This document shows positions 35,219 to 42,042 of a stretch of 64,000 bases of DNA, one piece after another. Position numbers and translations under genes: made by a program. Each line of letters begins with the position of its first letter. Positions within the stretch are counted from its first letter, which is position 1. The stretch is from contig FMTU01000004.1 in assembly GCA_900100475.1 (NCBI GenBank), positions 345,104-409,103 on the forward strand. Direction: 5' to 3'. The notes beneath the pieces are model-generated. The model searched no databases. It saw nothing but the letters and a program-made list of their open reading frames with translations, and was not told where the DNA came from. Source of the DNA: Sphingobium faniae. GTDB taxonomy: Bacteria; Pseudomonadota; Alphaproteobacteria; Sphingomonadales; Sphingomonadaceae.

Positions 35219-37615
35219 ATGCCTGAATTCAAGACGCGGGTTTCCCGCCAGCGATTTCTGCGCGGTGTTTCCGCGACGGCGGCAGTGGCCGCCTGTTTCA
35301 GCCCCTTGTTCGCCGGATCGGCCATCGCGCAACAGGCTGGCGCGCGCTCTGTTTCTGAAGGAGGCATCCAGGATATCGTCGTGACCGCGCGCAAACGCGC
35401 CGAAGCGTCGCAGACGGTGCCGCTCGCGATCACCGCCGTATCGGCCCAGGATCTGGAGCTTCGCCGCGTCACGCAGGTCGCCGACGTCAAGGCGCTCGCG
35501 CCCAGCATCTCGATGCAGAGCGACTCCTACACCAATTTCGGCGTCAAGATCGGCATTCGCGGCCAGCAGTCGACGGACTCGCTGCTTCAGGCGCAGACGT
35601 CGGTGGGCATCTATATGGACGGCGTCTATGTCGCCAACTCCGCTGGCCTGTTGCTCTCCAATCTGATGGACGTCCAGCAGGTCGAAGTTCTCAAGGGGCC
35701 GCAAGGCACGCTGTTCGGCCGCAACACGACTGGCGGCGCGATGGTGGTGACAACCAACCTGCCCAGCTACGACAAGATCTCCAACCGCTTCAGCGTCGGC
35801 GCGGGCAATTTCGATCGTTTCGAAATCTCCAATACGTTGAACATCCCGCTCGCTGACAATGTGGCGATCCGCCTGTCGGGCCAATATTCGGGCAATCACG
35901 GCTATGCGCGCAACATCGGCAGAGGCTCATCGCGCCCGATGGCCGACCAGAAGGCCTATGCCTTCCGCGCCGCGCTGATGACCGATCCGACTGATCGGCT
36001 GAACGTGGTCCTGCGCGCCGATTATTCGCACGGCGAATCCCACGGTCGGCACCAGAAGGTCGCCTATGTCAATCCGAACGGCGCGGCCACGCTCGCCACG
36101 CTCGTCTATCTTGGCCTGTGGAATGCGCCCACGGCCGCCGCGCCCGGTGGCACGCCCAATCTGCCAGCGCTCACCGCGCGTGGCCTCACCCCGACGACGG
36201 CTTTCCCGTTCGCGGCCGACTATATACTGGGGACCCAGCCTGACGACCTGTTCACGATGAACACCAACATCTACGGCCAGGCGAATATCAAGGAATATGG
36301 GTTCAGCGGCACGCTGACCTATGATTTGAACGATGACGTCTCGCTCAAATCGATCACCGCCTATCGCCACATGAACTATAATTCGGTGCAGGATTCCGAC
36401 GCCAGCCCGCTGCCGCTGCTCGACACGCCCGACCAATTCCAGCGGCTGAACGTCTTCAGTCAGGAACTGACCCTGTCGGGCGTCGCGTTCGGCAACCGTT
36501 TGTCCTGGGCGGTCGGTGGCTATTATTTCCGCCAGACGGGTCAGGATCTTCAGGGCCCGGTCGTCGCGCTGGCGCCGATCAACCCGCGCCGGGCGATCAC
36601 CGATGGCAGGTTCCTCCAAAAGAGCGCGGCTGCCTATGGGCAGGTCACGTTCAGCCTCACGGATGCGCTGCGCGTCACGGCAGGCGTACGCTATACCGAT
36701 GAAAGCCAGCGGCTCACCAACTTCTCGCGCACGGCCATCGCCCTGCCGCCGCCGAACAACACCGTAACCTGCGACCTTAGCGGCCTGCCCTATCCGGGTT
36801 GCAGCGCGTCCTTCCTGCAAAAGGCGGACAATATCTCCTACACTTTCTCCACCGATTATACGGTGGCGCCCGACGTCATGCTCTACGCTCGCACCTCGCG
36901 CGGGTTCAAGGGTGGCGGCACCAACGTGCGCGGCGCGCTCTCCTTCGCGCCGGAAAGCGTGACAGACTATGAAATCGGCCTGAAGTCCTATCTGTTCGAC
37001 CGCAAGATCCGCTTCAACGCGGCGGTCTACCAGTCGGACTACAAGAATATTCAGCGCGTTGTCATCATACCCGACGGCAGGGGCGGCGTGACCTCGCTTG
37101 TCAACAACGCCGCGTCGGCGCGGATCAAGGGCGCGGAAGTCGATATCCTCGTCCGTCCGATCGACGGACTCACCCTTGCCTTTGCGGGCGCCTATACCGA
37201 CCCCCAATATCGCAAATATATCTCGAACGGGGTCGACCGGTCAGGCAACGTCTTCCAGGCGGTGACGAAATGGAGCTGGAATGCGGCTGCGTCCTATGAA
37301 ATCCCGGTAGGCGACGCGATCCTGCGACCGTCGACGGACATGGTCTATCAGTCGACGGCGAATTTCCAGGCGGACAGCAATACGCCCGCGCTCAATTCGG
37401 CGCTCTACACCACGCAAAAGGGCTATGCGCTGGTGAATGCGCGACTTGCCTATGAATGGGATGGCGGCGACACGTCGGTGTCCCTGTGGGTCAAGAATAT
37501 CGCCGACAAGAAATATATGATCAACGCGCTCGATGTCGCTCAGTCGATCGGCTTCGTCGTCCAGAACTATGGACCGCCACGTTCCTACGGCATCCAGTTC
37601 ACCAAGACATTCTAG
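35219..37615 (+). CDS. TonB-dependent outer-membrane receptor
   Basis: A 798-residue receptor that imports large or scarce nutrients using TonB energy. A signal peptide of about 38 residues ends AGSAIA-QQ; a TonB box-like IQDIVVTARKR follows; the plug spans about residues 60-180 (KALAPSISMQ, IGIRGQQSTDSLL, VEVLKGPQGTLFGRNTTGGA). A long barrel then ends in Phe (SYGIQFTKTF). The sequence is typical of sphingomonad receptors for aromatics, terpenoids or glycosides. No siderophore genes are near. Its TAG stop lies inside the left arm of an inverted-repeat element starting at 37612. Relics of related receptors lie at 29275 and 32097. Confidence 0.93.
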   Translation: MPEFKTRVSRQRFLRGVSATAAVAACFSPLFAGSAIAQQAGARSVSEGGIQDIVVTARKRAEASQTVPLAITAVSAQDLELRRVTQVADVKALAPSISMQSDSYTNFGVKIGIRGQQSTDSLLQAQTSVGIYMDGVYVANSAGLLLSNLMDVQQVEVLKGPQGTLFGRNTTGGAMVVTTNLPSYDKISNRFSVGAGNFDRFEISNTLNIPLADNVAIRLSGQYSGNHGYARNIGRGSSRPMADQKAYAFRAALMTDPTDRLNVVLRADYSHGESHGRHQKVAYVNPNGAATLATLVYLGLWNAPTAAAPGGTPNLPALTARGLTPTTAFPFAADYILGTQPDDLFTMNTNIYGQANIKEYGFSGTLTYDLNDDVSLKSITAYRHMNYNSVQDSDASPLPLLDTPDQFQRLNVFSQELTLSGVAFGNRLSWAVGGYYFRQTGQDLQGPVVALAPINPRRAITDGRFLQKSAAAYGQVTFSLTDALRVTAGVRYTDESQRLTNFSRTAIALPPPNNTVTCDLSGLPYPGCSASFLQKADNISYTFSTDYTVAPDVMLYARTSRGFKGGGTNVRGALSFAPESVTDYEIGLKSYLFDRKIRFNAAVYQSDYKNIQRVVIIPDGRGGVTSLVNNAASARIKGAEVDILVRPIDGLTLAFAGAYTDPQYRKYISNGVDRSGNVFQAVTKWSWNAAASYEIPVGDAILRPSTDMVYQSTANFQADSNTPALNSALYTTQKGYALVNARLAYEWDGGDTSVSLWVKNIADKKYMINALDVAQSIGFVVQNYGPPRSYGIQFTKTF

Positions 37616-37689
37616 TGTAGTGGATTTGAAATACGCCTCATTATAGCGGTCAGGCGCGGAGCGTATTTCAAATTCATCAACCACACTAG
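37612..37689. repeat. 78-bp inverted-repeat element A at the receptor stop codon
   Basis: Left arm 37612-37636 (CTAGTGTAGTGGATTTGAAA then TACGC) and right arm 37661-37689 are inverted copies with four extra bases and two changes. Both ends read CTAGTGT/ACACTAG. The receptor's stop codon is formed by the element's first bases, so it inserted at or just beyond the receptor end. No gene inside. It looks like a non-autonomous insertion or the joined ends of a lost insertion sequence. Confidence 0.6.
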
Positions 37690-37703
37690 AATCCTATATT
37701 TGC

Positions 37704-37777
37704 TAGTGACCCTGTTGAATCTGAAGTTCGTTCAACGCCTGCCTAAAAGTGTGACGAACTTCAGATTCGGGTCACTG
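37704..37777. repeat. 74-bp inverted-repeat element B
   Basis: AGTGACCC-TGTT-GAATCTGAAGTTCGT (37705-37731) is inversely repeated as ACGAACTTCAGATTCGGGTCACT (37754-37776 by position), with four unpaired bases. It starts 15 bases after element A and shares its CTAGTG outer end. It abuts the IS5-type fragment at 37778 directly. No gene inside. Like A, it resembles a miniature transposable element. Confidence 0.6.
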
Positions 37778-37950
37778 GAGCCGATCGACCTTCAGCGTCG
37801 GCAGATCATGGCAGCAGCGAGATGAACGACCCTGTTGGAGTGTGCGACGCGTCGGTGATATGGGGTTGCGAAGCGGCGGAAATGTTTGAGTGGGCCGAAG
37901 CATTGTTCGATTTGGTTTCGAGGCTTGTAGATGGAGGCATCGTGCGGGAT
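37778..37950 (-). mobile_element. IS5-family fragment, transposase 3' end
   Basis: These 173 bases match 62751-62923, the left end of the full IS5-family element at the far end of the window, with only about five differences. They contain that end's terminal sequence and the last part of the transposase reading leftward. The rest of the element is absent: at 37951 the sequence changes to unrelated DNA and then to a tRNA fragment. No CTAG target duplication is visible here. Confidence 0.85.
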
Positions 37951-37968
37951 TACGGAATATAGATACAA

Positions 37969-38007
37969 ACTGAAAATCGCAGTGTTGGCGGTTCGAATCC
38001 GTCCCCG
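37969..38007 (+). pseudogene. tRNA-Phe 3'-part fragment
   Basis: Thirty-nine bases match tRNA-Phe positions 31 to about 69 (genomic 62627-62665) with one change: the anticodon loop CTGAAAA, the variable loop, the T arm GGTTCGAATCC and the first acceptor bases. The 5' half and the ACCA end are missing, so it cannot fold as a tRNA. It sits 18 bases after the IS5 fragment and its last base touches the stop codon of the DUF2061 gene. It is a duplication or deletion scar. Confidence 0.8.
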
Positions 38008-38244
38008 TCAGGCGAAGCGCGCCCGGTTCCGCATCCATTCGCGCCCGGCTCCGCGCGGCGGGCTCGCCATGATGTGCTTCCATGCACGTTCGTGGAAGAA
38101 GAAGGCGACCGCATTCACCATCGGCTCGATCAGGGCGATGCCGCTCGCTATCGCGACCGATCCGGTCAGCAGATAGGCTACGGAAAATCCGACGATCAGG
38201 TGGATGGACAGATAAGTGGCGGTTTTGGCGAGGTCGAGCGGCAT
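38008..38244 (-). CDS. DUF2061 small membrane protein
   Basis: A 78-residue protein with two transmembrane helices (YLSIHLIVGFSVAYLLTGSV, then AIASGIALIEPMVNAVAFFF) followed by the conserved HERAWKHI. This is the DUF2061 (COG3205-like) signature of uncharacterised inner-membrane proteins. Its ATG at 38244 follows AGGAGATTTC at good spacing. Its stop abuts the tRNA fragment. It seems intact and is probably the original chromosomal gene at this junction. Function is unknown. Confidence 0.82.
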   Translation of the reverse strand: MPLDLAKTATYLSIHLIVGFSVAYLLTGSVAIASGIALIEPMVNAVAFFFHERAWKHIMASPPRGAGREWMRNRARFA

Positions 38245-38356
38245 GGTGAAATCTCCTGCCGATGCATTTAAGAATTAATCGCAATAATGGCCAGCGGCTT
38301 TTCCCGCTGGCTCTGATCGTTTCAACCGATCATTATAAGCCAAGGAGGAACGGGCC

Positions 38357-38533
38357 ATGGGCACAGGGATCAGGGTCGGAATCAGCGGCTGGACCTATGA
38401 GCCATGGCGCGGCGCTTTCTATCCCGATGGGCTGCGGCAAAAGGATGAACTGGCCTATGTCGGCGCGCATCTGATGATCGCGACCGAAATCAACGCGACC
38501 TATTATGAGACCTGTGGGCGGGTGGGCGTATGA
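38357..38533 (+). pseudogene. DUF72 protein, N-terminal fragment cut by an insertion
   Basis: An ATG at 38357 with AAGGAGGAAC before it opens a DUF72 (YecE-like) protein: IRVGISGWTYEPWRGAFYPD, then a helix and IATEINATYYET. After about 50 residues the normal sequence stops and ten non-family codons run to a TGA at 38531. A full DUF72 protein is about 240-300 residues, so at least 80 percent is gone. The break coincides with the insertion-sequence end from about 38510. Confidence 0.78.
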
Positions 38534-38665
38534 CATTGTAGCTTTTGGATTTTCGACATGTTGCCTGTGAGGCCACGGGTCTGCGATAGGGCGGTGGCAG
38601 TTCTCAGGCTGCTGCGAGAATGTTCATTATGCGCTTGAGGTTGCAGGCGATGCCGCCTCCTGGTC
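38510..38665 (-). mobile_element. Insertion-sequence fragment, transposase C-terminus (IS1182-like)
   Basis: Reading leftward, GGGIACNLKRIMNILAAA and a stop at 38604-38606 give the typical C-terminal helix of DDE transposases of the IS1182/IS4-like group (xxNLKRxxNIL). The bases from 38510 to 38603 would be the element's end. Upstream of Pro at 38661 the frame stops, so only this tail remains. Group assignment rests on one helix. Confidence 0.55.
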
Positions 38666-38679
38666 AAGGGCGACGAATT

Positions 38680-38790
38680 TGGTGTGTTGTCGCCGACAAG
38701 GCCTTCGACAGCAACGACATCATTGCCGAACGCAATGAGCGAGGCGCGAAGACCGTCATCCCGCAGCATCCGCGCCGCGCCATTCCCGCT
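38680..38790 (+). mobile_element. IS5-family transposase internal fragment
   Basis: WCVVADKAFDSNDIIAERNE then RGAKTVIPQHPRRAIP on the + strand is the DDE second-Asp region of an IS5-family transposase (ADKAxDS...RGAKxVIPxxPxR). It differs from the element at 62752 (LADKDYDSNDLRERI). No start, ends or remaining domains are present. It is joined directly to the preceding transposase tail, which lies in the opposite direction, and to a cytochrome fragment beyond. Confidence 0.7.
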
Positions 38791-38829
38791 GGGGGAAGTG
38801 AGGGCTTATGCTCGACAGTGCAACCATCG

Positions 38830-38945
38830 GGCAGATCAAGCCGGTCAAAGAATTTGAGCATCTGCCCGCCGATCAACAAAGCCATGCCCCAATGGAATAA
38901 CAGGGTGACGTTGCCGTAACGGGCCGAATTATCATGCCATATCAT
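38830..38945 (-). pseudogene. Cytochrome b561-type N-terminal fragment
   Basis: Reading leftward from ATG 38945, NSARYGNVTLLFHWGMALLI then GGQMLKFFDRL is the first transmembrane helix of a b561/Ni-Fe-hydrogenase-type cytochrome b, with its heme-ligand His in LFHW. After about 36 residues the sequence loses all resemblance. It is 33 bases downstream of the SDR gene and in line with it, so an SDR-cytochrome operon was cut by the adjacent insertion debris. Confidence 0.6.
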
Positions 38946-38978
38946 GGGCTTCTTTTGTCTGGCGTCTTGTCTGCGGAC

Positions 38979-39773
38979 TCAGGCGATGCTCTCGACGATG
39001 CCGCCTTCCACGCGCAACGCGGCGCCGGTCGTCGCGCTGGCCTGTGGCGAGGCAGCATAAACGGAAAGATGCGCCACTTCCTCTGGGCTGGCGAAACGGC
39101 GCAGCAGGGTCGAGGGCCGGTTCTCCTGAAGGAACAGCGCCTCCATTTCAGCAGGCGATACCCCACGTTCGGCGGCCAGATCGGCCATCATCTGCACCGC
39201 GCCTTCGGTGCGCGTCGGGCCCGGCAGGATCGTGTTGACCGTAACGCCGGTGCCGGCCAGCACCTTGGCCAACCCGCGCGACAGGCCTTGCAGCGCCGCC
39301 TTGCTGACGCCGTAATGGACCATCTCGGTCGGGATGTTCAGCGCGGATTCGCTGGAGATGAATTGAATGCGTCCCCAGCCGCGCTCGCGCATGCCCCTGG
39401 CATAATGGCGGGCGAGCCGCGCGCCGCTGAGAACGTTGACCTCGAAGAACTCGCTCCACAGCGCATCGTCGATTTCGAAGAAATCGCGCGCGCCATAGAT
39501 GCCCAGATTGTTGACCAGGATGTCCGCCTGCGATTCCGTCGCGATCAGCGATTCGCAGCCTTGCGCCGTGCCGATGTCGGCAACGACGCCCGACGCATCG
39601 TCGCGCCCGGCCTCTTCGTTCATATGCGCGACGGCGCTGTCGACGCGGCCTCGATCACGCCCGGTGATGACGATCCGCGCGCCTGCTTTTGCAAGGCCGG
39701 TCGCGATGGCGAGACCAATGCCGCCGGTCGCGCCGGTGACGATGGCGCTCTTTCCCGCAAGATCGATCCTCAT
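38979..39773 (-). CDS. Short-chain dehydrogenase/reductase
   Basis: A 264-residue SDR with cofactor motif TGATGGIGLAIATGLAKAGA, TGRDRGR after strand two (basic, favouring NADP), and ILVNNLGIYGARDFFEIDD. The catalytic Ser lies in FISSESALNIP and Tyr-Lys in HYGVSKAALQGLSRGLAK. The C-terminus is TTGAALRVEGGIVESIA. ATG 39773 has CAGGAGACAAATC before it; the longer open frame enters the dioxygenase gene. It follows the dioxygenase gene by 23 bases and is likely co-transcribed. Confidence 0.9.
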   Translation of the reverse strand: MRIDLAGKSAIVTGATGGIGLAIATGLAKAGARIVITGRDRGRVDSAVAHMNEEAGRDDASGVVADIGTAQGCESLIATESQADILVNNLGIYGARDFFEIDDALWSEFFEVNVLSGARLARHYARGMRERGWGRIQFISSESALNIPTEMVHYGVSKAALQGLSRGLAKVLAGTGVTVNTILPGPTRTEGAVQMMADLAAERGVSPAEMEALFLQENRPSTLLRRFASPEEVAHLSVYAASPQASATTGAALRVEGGIVESIA

Positions 39774-39796
39774 GATTTGTCTCCTGTTGGGGATTG

Positions 39797-40645
39797 TCAG
39801 TCGAAGCGGAAGGCTGAAATGAAGGTTTCCATGACAGGTTCCGAATAGATTTTCCGGCCCGGTGCCGGTCCGCCCGCGCCTGCGGCGATCAGAAGCGGGA
39901 TCAGATGCTCTTCCCCGCCAGCCGGGTGGCAGAGACGGGCATGAGGCGCGGCTTCCCAATCGCCCAGCAACGCCTCGCGCCGTTCAGCCGGGCTTTCGAC
40001 CGCATCGGTCAGCCACTCGTCGAACTCTTGCGAAAGGGCGGTGAAGCGGGTGTCGCCATAGGCGCGCATATTGTGGAAGCTCATGCCGCTGCCGACGATC
40101 AGCACATCTTCGTCGCGTAAGGCCGTCAGCGCACGGCCCAGCGCCAGATGCGCGGCGGGCTGAAGGTCGCGCCGGAGTGAAAGCTGGACCACCGGGATGT
40201 CGGCTTGGGGCGCCATCAGTTTCAGCGGAATGAACACGCCGTGATCGAAACCGCGCTCCGGATCGATGCGCGCGTCGAAACCCGCCTCGCCGATCAGCGT
40301 GGCGACGCGCCCGGCCAGCGCGGGATCGCCCGGCGCGGGGTAGGTCAGTTCATAGGTGTGCTGGGGGAAGCCGTAATAATCGTAGATGAGTTGCGGGCGG
40401 GCTTGGCCGGTGACGCTGAATTGCGGCTCCAGCCAATGCGCGGAAACCAGCAGGATCGTGCGCGGACGGGCGGGCAGAGTTTCCATGACGCCCTTCAGCA
40501 TTGCCGCCATCCCACGCCATGTATCGGGCGGGTTCCAGTCCATGAAGAAGCACGGACCGCCGCCGTGGGGAATGAAGAAGGTCGGCATGCGAGTGGCTTT
40601 CGAGGGCTGCTCGGCGGGCATGAGATGTTCTTTGGTCAGGTTCAT
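39797..40645 (-). CDS. Class III extradiol ring-cleavage dioxygenase (DODA/YgiD-like)
   Basis: A 282-residue LigB-superfamily protein. The metal-site opening PTFFIPHGGGPCFFMDWNPP carries the first His, ILLVSAHWLEPQF the second, and FDHGVFIPLKLM and GSGMSFHNMRA further active-site His residues. This is the 4,5-DOPA-extradiol/YgiD type, which uses a divalent metal and O2 to open catechol-like rings. The start could be ATG 40645 or 40654. Its neighbours, an SDR and a lost cytochrome b561, suggest aromatic metabolism, but YgiD homologues are also common housekeeping proteins. Confidence 0.85.
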   Translation of the reverse strand: MNLTKEHLMPAEQPSKATRMPTFFIPHGGGPCFFMDWNPPDTWRGMAAMLKGVMETLPARPRTILLVSAHWLEPQFSVTGQARPQLIYDYYGFPQHTYELTYPAPGDPALAGRVATLIGEAGFDARIDPERGFDHGVFIPLKLMAPQADIPVVQLSLRRDLQPAAHLALGRALTALRDEDVLIVGSGMSFHNMRAYGDTRFTALSQEFDEWLTDAVESPAERREALLGDWEAAPHARLCHPAGGEEHLIPLLIAAGAGGPAPGRKIYSEPVMETFISAFRFD

Positions 40646-40701
40646 GGCAGCCATATAAGAGACGGATGCCGGAAATCGAGGAGGCGGAGGCTGCCGCGAC
40701 T

Positions 40702-41967
40702 TCAGAACAGGCTGTCCACAGCATGGATCGCCAGCCCCACCAGTCCGCCCACCAACGTGCCGTTGATGCGGATATATTGCAGGTCCCGCCCGACGGCATT
40801 TTCCAGACGGCTGGTCACCGTCCCCGCATCCCAGTCCCGCACCGTCTCGCTCACCAGCGTGACGATGGAATCGCCATAGCTGGCCGTCGCGCCGACCGCT
40901 GCCCGCCGCACGAAGCGGTTGATCGGCCGCCGCAGCCCTTCTTCGGTCTGGAGCGTTTCGCCCAGTTGCCTGAGCGCCTCGCCCAGCCGTCCGGCCATCG
41001 CCTCGCCCGGATCGCGCACCGCCCGCAGCATGCCCGCGCGCGCCTGTTCCCACATGCCGTCGATCCACCGCTGCATGGCCGGATTGTCGAGAATCTCGTC
41101 GCGAACGCGGGCGACCTTCGCCTGCATCTCCAGGTCGAATTGCAGGTCGGCCGCCAGCTTCGCCATGCCTTCCTCCGCCTTCAGGCGCAGGCCATGGCCA
41201 GGATCGTCCGCCATGTCGGCCAGCAGCTTGCGCAGGCCATTGAGGATCGCATTGGCGAGATTTTCGTCGAGGCCCGTCCAGCGCATGATCTTGCCCGCCC
41301 GCTCATGCACCATCTGGCGGATGAGATGCTCATTCCCCTCCAGCGTCCGATCCGCCCAGCGGATGATCCCGTCCATGACCGGCGCGTGCCGCCCGTCGCG
41401 CATCGCCGCTTCCAGCGCCTGCCCGATCAGCGGGGCGACGTTCATGGCGCGCAGCCGCTGGCCGATGGCGCCCTTGACCATGCCGCCCAGCCGTTCCTGG
41501 TCCAGCGTTTCCAATATCTCCGCCGCCAGCCGCGACGCGCCTTCGCGCAGCCGCCCGTCTCCGCTGGCGGGCGTGGACAGGAAACGCCCGGCGGCCCCCG
41601 CGACATCCAGCCCGCGCATCCGCCGCGCGACGACGGCAGGCGTCAGGAAATTGTCCCGCAGGAACAGGGCCAGCGTATCCCCGATCCTGTCCTTGTTGCG
41701 CGGGATGATCGCCGTATGCGGGATCGGCAGGCCCAGCGGGTGGCGAAACAGCGCCGTCACCGCGAACCAGTCGGCGAGGCCGCCGACCATGGCCGCTTCG
41801 GCAAAGGCCTGAACGAAGCCGATGGCGGGATGCAGGTGGACCGTGGCGCGGGCCGCGAGGAAAAGCGCGGCCATGAACAGCAACATGCCCGTCGCCACCA
41901 GCCGCATGTTGCGCGCCGGATGGGCGGGAATATCGCTCAGGGACCGGGTCACGCGGAGCAGCTTCAT
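40702..41967 (-). CDS. DUF445 family membrane-associated protein (YjiN-like)
   Basis: A 421-residue protein of the DUF445/COG2733 family. The N-terminal helix MRLVATGMLLFMAALFLAAR is followed by the family hallmark AEAAMVGGLADWFAVTALFR, then a long helical cytoplasmic or periplasmic body, then a C-terminal helix (RINGTLVGGLVGLAIHAV). The family has no proven function. It lies between the efflux genes and the dioxygenase gene in one direction, 56 and 75 bases from its neighbours. Confidence 0.9.
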   Translation of the reverse strand: MKLLRVTRSLSDIPAHPARNMRLVATGMLLFMAALFLAARATVHLHPAIGFVQAFAEAAMVGGLADWFAVTALFRHPLGLPIPHTAIIPRNKDRIGDTLALFLRDNFLTPAVVARRMRGLDVAGAAGRFLSTPASGDGRLREGASRLAAEILETLDQERLGGMVKGAIGQRLRAMNVAPLIGQALEAAMRDGRHAPVMDGIIRWADRTLEGNEHLIRQMVHERAGKIMRWTGLDENLANAILNGLRKLLADMADDPGHGLRLKAEEGMAKLAADLQFDLEMQAKVARVRDEILDNPAMQRWIDGMWEQARAGMLRAVRDPGEAMAGRLGEALRQLGETLQTEEGLRRPINRFVRRAAVGATASYGDSIVTLVSETVRDWDAGTVTSRLENAVGRDLQYIRINGTLVGGLVGLAIHAVDSLF

Positions 41968-42042
41968 GGCCTTTCAACGGTTACGCTGGCGTTTCGTTCA
42001 GGCAAGCTTTTCTTTTCGTTCGCGCCGCTATTTTCCGTTCGG

